From: an uncultured Peptococcaceae bacterium
GTDB lineage: Bacteria; Bacillota; Peptococcia; Peptococcales; Peptococcaceae
DNA length: 16,406 nucleotides
Direction: 5' to 3'
Assembly (NCBI GenBank): GCA_902462325.1
Contig: CABQBF010000051.1
Span: 1 to 16,406, forward strand
The stretch's first letter is position 1. Each line of letters starts with the position of its first letter. A program made the position numbers and the translations under genes. The notes under the pieces are model-generated. The model did no database searches and was not told the origin of the DNA. It was given only the letters and a program-made list of their open reading frames with translations. Shown here one piece after another: positions 6,756 through 14,371 of this stretch.

Positions 6756-8579
6756 ATGCAACAGGATCATATTAGAAATATAGCAATTATTGCCCATGTA
6801 GACCATGGTAAAACCACCCTGGTAGATAAGCTGTTAAGTCAGTCCGGTACCTTCCGTGAAAACGAACAGGTTGCCGAGCGGGTCATGGACTCTAACGATT
6901 TGGAACGTGAAAAAGGAATTACCATTTTAGCAAAAAACACCGCCATTCATTATGGCGATTATAAAATCAATATTGTAGATACTCCGGGTCATGCCGATTT
7001 TGGCGGAGAAGTAGAACGAATTATGAAAATGGTGGACGGCGTTCTGCTGGTGGTGGATGCTTTTGAAGGCTGCATGCCGCAGACCCGTTTTGTGTTGAAA
7101 AAGGCGTTGGAGCAGAAGCTGGCTCCTATCGTGGTTATCAACAAAATGGACCGCGAATTTGCCCGTCCGTTAGAAGTTGTCGATGAAGTGTTGGATTTGT
7201 TCATCGATTTGGGTGCCGATGAAGACCAACTGGAATTTCCGGTTATCTTTGCGTCCGGTATTGCCGGCATTGCGACCAGCGATTTGAACGTAGAGGCCGT
7301 GGATTTGAAACCGTTGTTTGAATCTATCGTACAGAATATCCCTGCCCCTAGCGGCGATCCCCATGGTCCGCTGCAGGCACAGATTACCCTGATGGATTAT
7401 AATGATTTTCTGGGCCGCATTGCAGTATGTACAGTAAACCGCGGCACTATCAAAACCGGTCAGATGGTAGCTATGCAAACCCGGGAAGGCAAGGTAAAAC
7501 AGGCCCGTATCAGCAAGCTGTTTGGTTTCCAGGGACTGAAAAAATTTGAAATTGAAGAAGCTTCTGTAGGCGAAATTGTGGCTGTGGCAGGCTTAGGAGA
7601 AATCAATGTAGGGGAGACCATCTGTGATCCAGAGCATATTGACCCGATGGAATTTTTGAAAATTGAAGAGCCAACGCTGGAAATGAGCTTCATGGTAAAC
7701 AATTCTCCATTTGCTGGCCGAGATGGCGATCCGGTGACCTCCCGTAAGCTGGCTGCCCGTTTGTTTAAGGAAATGGAAACCGATATTGCGCTGAAGGTAA
7801 GCGCTACCGACAATGCCGATACCTTCAAAGTGGCAGGTCGCGGCGAGCTGCATTTGTCCATCTTAATTGAAACCATGCGTCGGGAAGGTATGGAATTCCA
7901 GGTATCTAAACCGCAGGTTGTGATTAAGGAAATCGAAGGGAAAAAATGCGAGCCCTATGAATATCTGACTGTCGATGTGCCAGAAGAATATATGGGGCCT
8001 GTAATGGAAAAATTGGGCGCTCGTAAGGGCGAAATGACCAATATGCAGAATTTTAATGGACAGACCCGTCTGGAATATATCATTCCGGCTCGCGGCTTGG
8101 TGGGTTTCCGCACCGAATTTTTGACCGATACCAGAGGATACGGTATCATGAACAGTGTGTTTGACAGTTATCGTCCATATTCGGGCAATATTGTGGGCCG
8201 TCGTACCGGCGCGCTGCTAGCCTTTGAAACTGGCACTACCACTGCTTATGGTCTGTTCCCAGCAGAAGAACGGGGGACCTTATTCTTAGGCGCTGGCGTT
8301 GATGTATACGAAGGTATGATCATCGGCGAAGGAAACCGGGAGCAGGATATTGCAGTCAATGTCTGCAAAGGGAAAAATCTGACCAACGTCCGTGCTGCTG
8401 CCAAAGATGATACCGTTCGTCTGAAAACGCCGCGGGATTTGTCCTTGGAGGAATGCATCGCCTTTTTGAACGACGATGAATATCTGGAAGTGACCCCGCA
8501 GCATTTACGTCTGCGTAAACGGTTCCTGAAAGCTAAGGACCGCGTACAGTATGCGAAGACCCAGCAGAGTCAGGGCTAA
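6756..8579 (+). CDS. typA: Ribosome-associated translational GTPase TypA/BipA
   Basis: A 607-aa elongation-factor-like GTPase that binds the 70S ribosome and assists 50S assembly and stress adaptation. The length is typical. GTPase motifs: G1 AHVDHGKTT (13-21), switch I REKGITI (51-57), G3 DTPGHADFGGEVER (75-88) and G4 NKMD (129-132), followed by the TypA-specific sequence REFARP. Domains II and III follow, and the family-specific C-terminal domain begins near residue 390 and includes ARGLVGFRTEFLTDTRGYG and GALLAFETGTTTAYGL. ATG 6756 is preceded by AGGAGG at 6745-6750. Nothing is missing or unusual. It is monocistronic, with its own promoter and terminator. Confidence 0.97.
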   Translation: MQQDHIRNIAIIAHVDHGKTTLVDKLLSQSGTFRENEQVAERVMDSNDLEREKGITILAKNTAIHYGDYKINIVDTPGHADFGGEVERIMKMVDGVLLVVDAFEGCMPQTRFVLKKALEQKLAPIVVINKMDREFARPLEVVDEVLDLFIDLGADEDQLEFPVIFASGIAGIATSDLNVEAVDLKPLFESIVQNIPAPSGDPHGPLQAQITLMDYNDFLGRIAVCTVNRGTIKTGQMVAMQTREGKVKQARISKLFGFQGLKKFEIEEASVGEIVAVAGLGEINVGETICDPEHIDPMEFLKIEEPTLEMSFMVNNSPFAGRDGDPVTSRKLAARLFKEMETDIALKVSATDNADTFKVAGRGELHLSILIETMRREGMEFQVSKPQVVIKEIEGKKCEPYEYLTVDVPEEYMGPVMEKLGARKGEMTNMQNFNGQTRLEYIIPARGLVGFRTEFLTDTRGYGIMNSVFDSYRPYSGNIVGRRTGALLAFETGTTTAYGLFPAEERGTLFLGAGVDVYEGMIIGEGNREQDIAVNVCKGKNLTNVRAAAKDDTVRLKTPRDLSLEECIAFLNDDEYLEVTPQHLRLRKRFLKAKDRVQYAKTQQSQG

Positions 8580-8603
8580 AATCTATAAAAATAGTTAGAA
8601 AGG

Positions 8604-8643
8604 AACTGTCGCCTGGTACATCAATAACTGGGCGGCGGTTTTT
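8604..8643 (+). terminator. Intrinsic terminator of typA
   Basis: Long GC-rich stem with several G-U pairs: 8604-8617 pairs with 8627-8640 around a 9-base loop, and the T-run is at 8639-8643. Confidence 0.85.
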
Positions 8644-8699
8644 GTATTTCCTGATACTCAAAATATTAGTGTTTGTATCAATATTTACTAATTTTATGA

Positions 8700-8728
8700 T
8701 TGATAAGTACTGGCATTCCTGCTATAAT
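8700..8728 (+). promoter_or_regulatory. Near-consensus extended -10 promoter of the coiled-coil gene
   Basis: TTGATA (8700-8705), 17-base spacer, TATAAT (8723-8728) with the TGC extension just before it. Transcription would start near 8735, which is the first base of the GAGGTG ribosome site (8735-8740). The 5' untranslated region would then be only about 12 bases. Confidence 0.75.
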
Positions 8729-8746
8729 GGCTGTGAGGTGATTGAT

Positions 8747-9259
8747 ATGGAGGATAAATTAAATCAGATTGTGCTGTTATTGGAAACTATGAACAATGAT
8801 ATGCAGAATTTGAAGCAAGGTCAGGAAGAACTAAAAGTCGGTCAGGCAAGACTGGAGCAACGACAGGAAAAATTGGAGAACAGGCAGGAAAATTTGGAAA
8901 GACGGCAGGAACGTCTGGAACAAGGACAGGAAGAACTGAAAGCTGGTCAGATAAGACTGGAGCAACGGCAGGAGAATTTGGAAAGACGACAAAAACGCCT
9001 GGAACAAGGGCAAAAAGAATTAAAGCTAGGTCAAGTACGATTAGAAGCAAGACAAGCGCAGTTGGAAAAAGGGCAAGAAAAATTCGGATCCGATATTGCG
9101 ATGATGAAGCACAATGTAGGTCTGATTTTGGAAGCAACGAATATAGCGCGAGCTGACCAGCGGATGGAGCTGATGCAGCTGCATCAAAAGGATGAAGAGT
9201 TGGAACGTATGATTCGTGTCAACACCAACGATATTTTCAAGCTGCGGACTGCTATGTAA
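8747..9259 (+). CDS. Heptad-repeat coiled-coil protein of unknown function
   Basis: A 170-aa, highly charged, Gln/Glu/Arg-rich protein with no signal peptide or membrane segment. Residues ~24-114 are about thirteen consecutive 7-residue units of the form (Q/G/R)-Q-x-x-L-E/K, for example QGQEELK, VGQARLE, QRQEKLE. They are grouped into three higher-order blocks that each begin with LEQGQ or LKQGQ. Such units predict a long continuous parallel coiled coil. The non-repetitive C-terminal ~56 residues (FGSDIAMMKHNVGLILEATN and onward) look like a conserved module, because a decayed copy of it recurs downstream. Start: ATG 8747 has GAGGTG 7 bases upstream. The frame is open back to 8642, but the promoter lies inside that stretch, so the longer form is rejected. 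Function is unknown; oligomeric scaffold or phage/regulatory roles are guesses. It is expressed from a strong promoter and has its own terminator. Confidence 0.8.
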   Translation: MEDKLNQIVLLLETMNNDMQNLKQGQEELKVGQARLEQRQEKLENRQENLERRQERLEQGQEELKAGQIRLEQRQENLERRQKRLEQGQKELKLGQVRLEARQAQLEKGQEKFGSDIAMMKHNVGLILEATNIARADQRMELMQLHQKDEELERMIRVNTNDIFKLRTAM

Positions 9260-9347
9260 TGGAAAAGAATCTATAACGAACAATTGAAACAATCAAACGA
9301 TCCACCATATATCACACCAGACAATGAAAAAATGATACTAGATTTAT

Positions 9348-9378
9348 ACTGCGGCGAGAGATTCTTGCCGCAGTTTTT
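9348..9378 (+). terminator. Intrinsic terminator of the coiled-coil gene
   Basis: ACTGCGGC (9348-9355) pairs with GCCGCAGT (9367-9374), 11-base loop, T-run 9374-9378. It separates the intact gene from its decayed paralogue. Confidence 0.85.
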
Positions 9379-9406
9379 ATAATGCTGCGTTTCTGTTATT
9401 CTATAT

Positions 9407-9594
9407 GTGGAAAAGGCTTCCGGCAAAATTGGAACAGAGAATGACTTTGATGAAAAAACATGTAGGCTGATCTTAGCAGTAACTAATGTCATGGGGACAG
9501 AACAACAAGAGAGTTTAGCCAGACTATATGAAAAAACGAACACCTTAGAAAAATTGCTGTAGTTGATATGGTCAAATTACGGGCGGCAAACTGA
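9407..9594 (+). pseudogene. Decayed second copy of the coiled-coil protein's C-terminal module
   Basis: Read from 9407, VEKASGKIG matches LEKGQEKFG of the upstream protein, and LILAVTNVMGTEQQESLARL then matches LILEATNIARADQRMELMQL. Between them (about 9437-9462) the similarity moves to another frame: MTLMKKHVG corresponds to IAMMKHNVG. The flanking frame is the same on both sides, which implies two compensating one-base indels. The frame ends at TAG 9560-9562, yet the shifted frame continues as VDMVKLRAAN to TGA 9592-9594, matching NDIFKLRTAM at the end of the intact protein. The heptad region is missing altogether. No ribosome site or plausible start precedes it. It is a relic of a tandem duplication, not a gene. 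The rest of 9260-9406 and 9595-9669 holds nothing else I can support apart from the terminator. Confidence 0.8.
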
Positions 9595-9669
9595 CCAGAA
9601 AATGGATTTTCCAGAACGCATGCCAGAAACATTTTGCATCTTGTATTTATGATACATGACGATTTTTAT

Positions 9670-9698
9670 TTGACAGGACGGGCAGAACGGTCTATCAT
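9670..9698 (+). promoter_or_regulatory. Sigma-A promoter of ilvE
   Basis: Perfect TTGACA (9670-9675), 17-base spacer, TATCAT (9693-9698). The leader would be only ~33 bases, with no room for a T-box or peptide attenuator. A small dyad, TGTAT (9642-9646) with ATACA (9652-9656), lies upstream and could be an operator, but it is only five base pairs. Confidence 0.75.
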
Positions 9699-9737
9699 AA
9701 AACTAGTGGAAAAACATTTTATCTGGAGGTTTATACC

Positions 9738-10757
9738 ATGAAAAACTTAGATTGGGCCAATATCGGTTTTGAGTATATGCAAACCGAACAGCGCTATGTT
9801 TCAAATTACAAAGACGGAAACTGGGATGAGGGTGGCTTAACCACCGATGCCAACGTCGTTATCAATGAATGTGCCGGGATTCTGCAATATTGCCAGGAAT
9901 GCTTTGAAGGCTTAAAGGCTTATCGCACAGAAGATGGCAGCATCGTTACCTTCCGTCCAGATCTGAACGCCGAACGGATGATGGATTCGGCAGCCCGTTT
10001 GGAAATGCCCCAATTTCCGAAAGAACGCTTTTTAGCAGCGGTCGATGCTGTGGTAAAGGCCAATGCAGATTGGGTGCCGCCTTACGGTAGCGGCGCTACA
10101 TTCTATCTGCGTCCTTATATGTTTGCGTCCGGTCCGGTAATTGGCGTAAAGCCGTCTGCTGAATATCAGTTCCGTATTTTCGGTACCCCAGTAGGGCCAT
10201 ACTTTAAAGGAGGCGTAAAACCCTTGACTTTGTGTGTCAGCGATTTTGACCGTGCCGCACCTCATGGGACAGGCCATATCAAAGCAGGCTTGAACTATGC
10301 CATGAGCCTGCACGCCCATAGCGTTGCCCATGCAGCCGGGTATGATGAAAACATGTTCTTAGACCCTGCTACCCGCACCTATGTAGAAGAAACCGGCGGC
10401 GCCAACTTCCTGTTTATCACCAAAGATAACGAAGTGGTAACGCCAAAATCCGATTCTATTCTGCCATCTATTACTCGTCGTTCTTTAGTATATGTAGCAG
10501 AACATTATCTGGGCTTAAAAGTAACCCAGCGGCCTGTCGCTTTGGCCGAATTGTCTGACTTTGCCGAATGCGGTCTGTGCGGTACAGCAGCCGTTATTTC
10601 TCCAGTAGGCAAAGTAGTAGACCACGGCAAAGAAATTTGCTTCGCCAGCGGTATGACGGAAATGGGTCCAATTACGAAAAAACTGTACGATACCTTAACC
10701 GGCATCCAGATGGGCCGTATTGAGGCGCCAGAAGGCTGGATTCGTAAGATTATGTAA
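9738..10757 (+). CDS. ilvE: Branched-chain amino acid aminotransferase
   Basis: A fold-type IV pyridoxal-phosphate enzyme of 339 aa that interconverts Val, Leu and Ile with their 2-oxo acids using glutamate/2-oxoglutarate. Its length and the N-terminal ~40 residues fit the longer BCAT subgroup, which resembles the eukaryotic and Firmicute enzymes. Motifs: CFEGLKAYR (55-63), FRPDLNAERM (72-81), YLRPYMF (123-129), the cofactor lysine K182 in GTGHIKAGLNYA, EETGGANFLF (217-226) and ILPSITRRSL (241-250). All are intact. GGAGG at 9724-9728 serves ATG 9738. It is transcribed alone from a strong promoter and closed by a bidirectional terminator. In amino-acid-fermenting anaerobes it can act in catabolism as well as biosynthesis; the isolated position does not decide. 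Confidence 0.95.
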   Translation: MKNLDWANIGFEYMQTEQRYVSNYKDGNWDEGGLTTDANVVINECAGILQYCQECFEGLKAYRTEDGSIVTFRPDLNAERMMDSAARLEMPQFPKERFLAAVDAVVKANADWVPPYGSGATFYLRPYMFASGPVIGVKPSAEYQFRIFGTPVGPYFKGGVKPLTLCVSDFDRAAPHGTGHIKAGLNYAMSLHAHSVAHAAGYDENMFLDPATRTYVEETGGANFLFITKDNEVVTPKSDSILPSITRRSLVYVAEHYLGLKVTQRPVALAELSDFAECGLCGTAAVISPVGKVVDHGKEICFASGMTEMGPITKKLYDTLTGIQMGRIEAPEGWIRKIM

Positions 10758-10774
10758 ACGAAAATGCAGCCTAT

Positions 10775-10812
10775 AAAAGCTCCTTTCCCTGTGTGGGAAT
10801 GGAGCTTTTTTG
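10775..10812. terminator. Bidirectional terminator between ilvE and the convergent lysR gene
   Basis: AAAAGCTCC (10775-10783) pairs with GGAGCTTTT (10801-10809). An inner TTCCC (10785-10789) with GGGAA (10795-10799) extends it, with one mismatch between. Six T follow on the plus strand, and four T on the minus strand, so both converging genes can end here. Confidence 0.88.
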
Positions 10813-10823
10813 TTGTAGGATGA

Positions 10824-11762
10824 CTATGATATTGAGATTTGATTATATTGGTTGAAAAAGTCAATAAATGACGAAACTAATTCAGAAGATGTTGCCGTGA
10901 TATAACCCATAGTAGCAGAGATTTTTTCTCTGGTAGATATGATGGCGATTTTGTCAAGGTCTTTGGCTAAGGTTGAATTTTGTGATAAGACAATGTCATA
11001 GAGCATACCGATACCTGCATTTTGCATGACGGCATCGAGCCAAATTGTATAAGAAGATGTAGCTAGGGCAATTTTTGTTTTTTTCAAGAAGTGCGTATAA
11101 GATGTGATATCGCTTTCATCGTCTTGGGAGGAAGTGAGAATGACCATTGGATTCTTAAAAATTGTACTCAGCGATTGTTTTCCTTTTTGTGCGAATGGTG
11201 ATGTATGACTAACACAAAAACACATATTGCTGCGGAATAAAGGATGAAATTGTAATTGATGTTTTTCCAAAAGTGCGTTTATTTCTCGTTCCTCATGGTC
11301 TGGTATGTTGATAAAACCGATAGAATTATCCCGATTAGCTGCCATCTTCGCAATGATTGCCTTGGCGTTTAAGGTATACAGTAATGTATTGATATCTTTT
11401 TGTTGTAATTTAAAATTTTTTATAGTATCAGGTAATATGGAAATCAGATAAACAGATGTGGCATAGATATGTAGGTTCCCTTGTAATAATTTTTCTGCAG
11501 GAGGTGTAGATTGACGTAATTCTTCTACTAATGCATAGTATTGATTCAGCAGATTCCTTGAAAAAGCCACCATTTTTTCTCCGGCGGGCGTAAAGGATAA
11601 GCCTCGGTGCGTCCGTTTAATCAAAGGAACTCCAATTTCTTCCTCCAGTTTTTTGATAGATGTATTCAAAGCCTGATGTGAAATATTTAGATTTTCACTG
11701 GCAGCGTTAAAGGATTTTTCTTTTGAAATTAAGATTAATTGTTCCAGTTGTTCTAAACGCAT
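10824..11762 (-). CDS. LysR-family transcriptional regulator
   Basis: A 312-aa regulator. The N-terminal winged helix-turn-helix covers about residues 1-60: LEQLEQLILISKEKSFNAAS, then the recognition helix region ISHQALNTSIKKLEEEIG, then PLIKRTHRGLSFTPAGE. The remainder is a periplasmic-binding-protein-like effector domain, typical in length, without a recognisable ligand signature. Start: ATG 11762 has AGGAGG 9 bases upstream; the frame is open 39 codons further, but that stretch contains the promoter and is rejected. It is divergent from the transporter-amidohydrolase-reductase operon, the usual arrangement of a LysR activator and its target, so it probably senses the imported compound or a product. 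The gene is conspicuously AT-rich: one 60-base stretch (10921-10980) is about 35% GC, against about 60% in a comparable stretch of rnz. That hints at later acquisition. Confidence 0.9.
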   Translation of the reverse strand: MRLEQLEQLILISKEKSFNAASENLNISHQALNTSIKKLEEEIGVPLIKRTHRGLSFTPAGEKMVAFSRNLLNQYYALVEELRQSTPPAEKLLQGNLHIYATSVYLISILPDTIKNFKLQQKDINTLLYTLNAKAIIAKMAANRDNSIGFINIPDHEEREINALLEKHQLQFHPLFRSNMCFCVSHTSPFAQKGKQSLSTIFKNPMVILTSSQDDESDITSYTHFLKKTKIALATSSYTIWLDAVMQNAGIGMLYDIVLSQNSTLAKDLDKIAIISTREKISATMGYITATSSELVSSFIDFFNQYNQISIS

Positions 11763-11837
11763 ACAGAATGACCTCCTAGTTCTAGTTTTTGATATAACCA
11801 GTTGAACACCAAATGATACCGTATAAGTTTTGTACTC

Positions 11838-11866
11838 ATTATAAAGATGAAAACTATGAGTGTCAA
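11838..11866 (-). promoter_or_regulatory. Perfect consensus sigma-A promoter of the lysR gene
   Basis: On the minus strand, TTGACA (11866-11861), 17-base spacer, TATAAT (11843-11838): an exact consensus at both hexamers. The start would be near 11831. A regulator behind such a strong promoter is normally repressed, which fits autorepression through the overlapping inverted repeat at 11850-11871. Confidence 0.85.
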
Positions 11867-11871
11867 GTTTT
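11850..11871. promoter_or_regulatory. Candidate LysR operator (inverted repeat AAAACT-N10-AGTTTT)
   Basis: Perfect 6-bp arms, AAAACT (11850-11855) and AGTTTT (11866-11871). The dyad covers the -35 and part of the spacer of the lysR promoter, and its centre (~11860) lies about 66 bases upstream of the predicted transporter start (~11927). Both positions are characteristic of LysR-type recognition sites. The spacing is T-N10-A, one base short of the classic T-N11-A. Confidence 0.5.
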
Positions 11872-11890
11872 AATTGCAACTCAACTGCTA

Positions 11891-11920
11891 TTGAAAATAT
11901 TTACTGATGGATTTTATAAA
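11891..11920 (+). promoter_or_regulatory. Promoter of the transporter-amidohydrolase-reductase operon
   Basis: TTGAAA (11891-11896), 18-base spacer, TATAAA (11915-11920); TTATAA with a 17-base spacer is an alternative register. It is weaker than the divergent lysR promoter, as expected for an activator-dependent promoter. The leader to ATG 12054 is about 127 bases and AT-rich; I see no strong hairpin or riboswitch in it. Confidence 0.5.
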
Positions 11921-12053
11921 TTAAACTAATTAAAATAATGATAGAGACAAGAGGAAACCATTAGCAAAAAACAATAGCAGAAGGGAGGCTAAGCAAATTA
12001 AAAATAAGCTAATGTGCTTCAACATTTATCATAAACTAAAAGGAGGAATATAT

Positions 12054-13454
12054 ATGGCTAGTCATATAAAAGTGAATACAAGCGATGCTTGGAAATGGTT
12101 AATTGCAGTTGGTTTACCTTTATTAATCCTATTAATTCCAGTATCTGAAACATTTACGAGCGAAGCCAGAATGTTTTTAGTATTGAGCATTATGGCCATT
12201 TTGGTAATTGCCTTCGGCTTAATGGATATGTTGATTCCTTCGATTTTGTTACCAACGGCTTATGTAGTGTTCAAAGTAACAGATACAGCAACAGCTTTTA
12301 AAGGTTATGCCACACAAACATTATGGATTATCTTAGGCGCTTATGTTTTAACTGTAGCTTTGGATGAATGCGGAATCTTAAAACGAATTTCGTATGTAAT
12401 CATTAAACGATTAGGCGGTTCTTATAATGCGACTTTATATGCAATTTATATCGTTGGGGTAGTATTAGGACAGCTTTGCTTTTGCGGACATTATTTTCTG
12501 ATGATTGGGTTCGTTTACGGGATTTGTAAAGCAATGAATTTAAAGCCTATGTCCAAAGAAGGCGCTATCATGATGGGCGTAGGCGGGATGGCTGCCTTGA
12601 ACGTAAAAGTATTTTTATATCAGACTTCTAATATGAGTTTGTTGACTGAAGGTATGAAAACTGTTTATCCGGATTTCTCCATCACACCAATTCAGCTTTT
12701 GTTATATAATTTCCCAGAATTTTTTGTAGCTTTAGCCTTCATTTGGGTTGTGACAAAAATATTTAAAACAAAAGATGTGCAGTTTGAAGGTGGAAAAGAA
12801 TATTTCAATAGAATGCATCGGGAAATGGGACCAATGAGCGTGGCAGAAAAGAAGGCGGCAGTCTTACTGGCAATTCTAATGTGCTATATTATGTTTCAGC
12901 CGGTACATGGCTTTCCGTTAAATTATGGATTTATGGTTTTACCTTGGTTTTGTTTCTTCCCTGGTATTAATATCGCATCTACCGAATGTTTAAAGAAAAT
13001 CAGACAATTCTTCGGTACATTTGCTTTTGCCGGAGCCTGCATTGGTATTGGTCAGGTGGCTACCACCTTAGGCTTAGGTGTTTTGCTTGCACAGCTTGCT
13101 ATGCCGATTTTAGCGCCGTTGGGTAAAACAGGCTTGACTTTTGGCGTATTAGTTTTGGGCTCCGTGGCTAATTTGTTACTGACACCGGCGGCAATGTGTA
13201 GCCTGTTGTCTCCAGCATTGGCTTCTATTTATAACGCATTAGGTTATGCGCCAATGACCAGTATTTTGACCGTGATTTATTCGCTGGATATGATTTTCTT
13301 GCCCCATGAAGTAACAGCTTACTTAGTGTTATTTGGGTTCGGTATGATGAATATGAAACAGTTTGTAGCGTTTTTTGGCGGAAAATCAATTTTTACATTC
13401 TTGTTGTTTGGGATTGTGCAAATTCCTTGGTGGCACTTTTTAGGGCTATTTTAG
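12054..13454 (+). CDS. DASS-like (SLC13/ion transporter superfamily) organic anion permease
   Basis: A 466-aa integral membrane protein with roughly 11-12 hydrophobic segments, close to the usual size of divalent anion:Na+ symporters. The family-like segment WIILGAYVLTVALDECGIL (91-109), followed by RISYVIIKRLGGS (111-123), corresponds to the Gly-rich helix and helix 5 region of DASS carriers. LYQTSN (188-193) matches the GTPPN-like loop of that family by position. The two Ser-Asn-Thr substrate/sodium motifs are not obvious: the first site reads around CFCGHY (142-147) and the second AN followed by LLLTPAAM. The transported anion or coupling ion may therefore differ from classical dicarboxylate/citrate carriers. 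AAGGAGGA at 12040-12047 serves ATG 12054; an upstream ATG at 12012 lacks a ribosome site. First gene of the LysR-controlled operon, presumably importing the substrate of the downstream enzymes. Confidence 0.65.
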   Translation: MASHIKVNTSDAWKWLIAVGLPLLILLIPVSETFTSEARMFLVLSIMAILVIAFGLMDMLIPSILLPTAYVVFKVTDTATAFKGYATQTLWIILGAYVLTVALDECGILKRISYVIIKRLGGSYNATLYAIYIVGVVLGQLCFCGHYFLMIGFVYGICKAMNLKPMSKEGAIMMGVGGMAALNVKVFLYQTSNMSLLTEGMKTVYPDFSITPIQLLLYNFPEFFVALAFIWVVTKIFKTKDVQFEGGKEYFNRMHREMGPMSVAEKKAAVLLAILMCYIMFQPVHGFPLNYGFMVLPWFCFFPGINIASTECLKKIRQFFGTFAFAGACIGIGQVATTLGLGVLLAQLAMPILAPLGKTGLTFGVLVLGSVANLLLTPAAMCSLLSPALASIYNALGYAPMTSILTVIYSLDMIFLPHEVTAYLVLFGFGMMNMKQFVAFFGGKSIFTFLLFGIVQIPWWHFLGLF

Positions 13455-13521
13455 AAAAACGATAGGACAGGTTTACGATAAGAAAAACGAAATTTTATGA
13501 AACTCTGAAGGAGGAATGGTT

Positions 13522-14358
13522 ATGTATATTGATACACGGTTAAGACCGCCTTATGGCAGTTTTATAGAAGGGTTTTATGCCAAAGAAAAATGGGCAGTAC
13601 GAGAAAATTTTGCAGAGCAATTTGGTATGAAGCTATCTCCATCTTTTTATGAGGCTTCTATGAACTTGTGTTTGGCAGAAATGGAAGAGGCGGGTATTGG
13701 CATGGGTATTGCAGCTCCCAGAAGGGGCTGGGGCATTGGTAATGAGGATATTCCCAAATTGTTAGAAGCATATCCTGGAAAATTCATTGGCTTTGCCACC
13801 TTAATTCCGACCGATATAGAGACAGCTTTGCAGGAAATACAGGATTATGTACTAGATGGCCCATGTACAGGCATTTATATGGAGCCGGCCCATGATACTG
13901 CTAAAGAAAAAATGACCATTGATGATGAGAGATTATATCCCATCTATCAAAAATGTGAAGAATATGGAATTCCTATTTCTTATGGGTACGGTGGATTTAT
14001 TGGAACCGATTTTATCTGGCAGAAGCCAGAAGGTTTATTAAAAGTAGTAAAAGATTTCCCGAACCTGCATTTGAATTTAAACCATGCCGGCTTTCCTTAT
14101 GTGTTACAAACTTTGCATGTCGCCTATCGCAATAAAAATCTGTTTTTATCGCCAGATTTATACTCATTTCACGCGCCAGGCTGCCAAGACTATATAGAAG
14201 CAGCCAACAGACTCTTAACCAATAGTATTACCTTTGGCTCAGCGTATCCTTTGGTTGATTTTCGCATAGGCGTCAGAATCTATGAAGAAAAAATAAGACC
14301 GGAAGTGTTAGATAAGATTATGTGCGGCAACGCCAAGCGGTTTCTTGGGATAGCCTAG
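13522..14358 (+). CDS. Amidohydrolase-2-like TIM-barrel protein lacking canonical metal ligands
   Basis: A 278-aa protein with the layout of the amidohydrolase_2 (ACMSD/4-oxalomesaconate hydratase/decarboxylase-like) fold: an opening strand MYIDTRLRPPYGS, a central GFATLIPTDIETAL segment, PNLHLNLNHAGFP (180-192) and ITFGSAYPLVD (236-246). Normal members open with D-x-H-x-H and end with GSDYP. Here the HxH is R6-x-R8 and the Asp is A241, while H188 of the HAG motif remains. The usual mononuclear metal site is therefore largely gone, so a metal-independent lyase, isomerase or binding role is more likely than hydrolysis. ATG 13522 has GGAGG (13510-13514) 7 bases upstream; the in-frame ATG 13516 directly touches that site. 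It lies 67 bases after the transporter and 77 before the reductase in one operon. The reaction is unknown. Confidence 0.65.
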   Translation: MYIDTRLRPPYGSFIEGFYAKEKWAVRENFAEQFGMKLSPSFYEASMNLCLAEMEEAGIGMGIAAPRRGWGIGNEDIPKLLEAYPGKFIGFATLIPTDIETALQEIQDYVLDGPCTGIYMEPAHDTAKEKMTIDDERLYPIYQKCEEYGIPISYGYGGFIGTDFIWQKPEGLLKVVKDFPNLHLNLNHAGFPYVLQTLHVAYRNKNLFLSPDLYSFHAPGCQDYIEAANRLLTNSITFGSAYPLVDFRIGVRIYEEKIRPEVLDKIMCGNAKRFLGIA

Positions 14359-14371
14359 TATGATTCATAAA

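Noticed and set aside
8642..8746. N-terminal extension of the coiled-coil protein with a hydrophobic stretch that could be a membrane anchor.
   Set aside because: A near-consensus promoter sits inside it, and the ribosome site fits ATG 8747; the stretch also begins inside the typA terminator.
8810..9090. Regularly spaced similar sequence units that could suggest a CRISPR or other DNA repeat array.
   Set aside because: The period is 21 bases in frame with the coding sequence, with no spacers; it is the codon-level image of protein heptads.
11763..11879. A 39-residue N-terminal extension of the LysR protein.
   Set aside because: It covers the perfect consensus promoter and operator; AGGAGG is correctly spaced for ATG 11762, and LysR proteins begin at that point.
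12012..12053. Upstream in-frame ATG for the transporter.
   Set aside because: No ribosome site there, whereas AAGGAGGA is ideally placed for ATG 12054.
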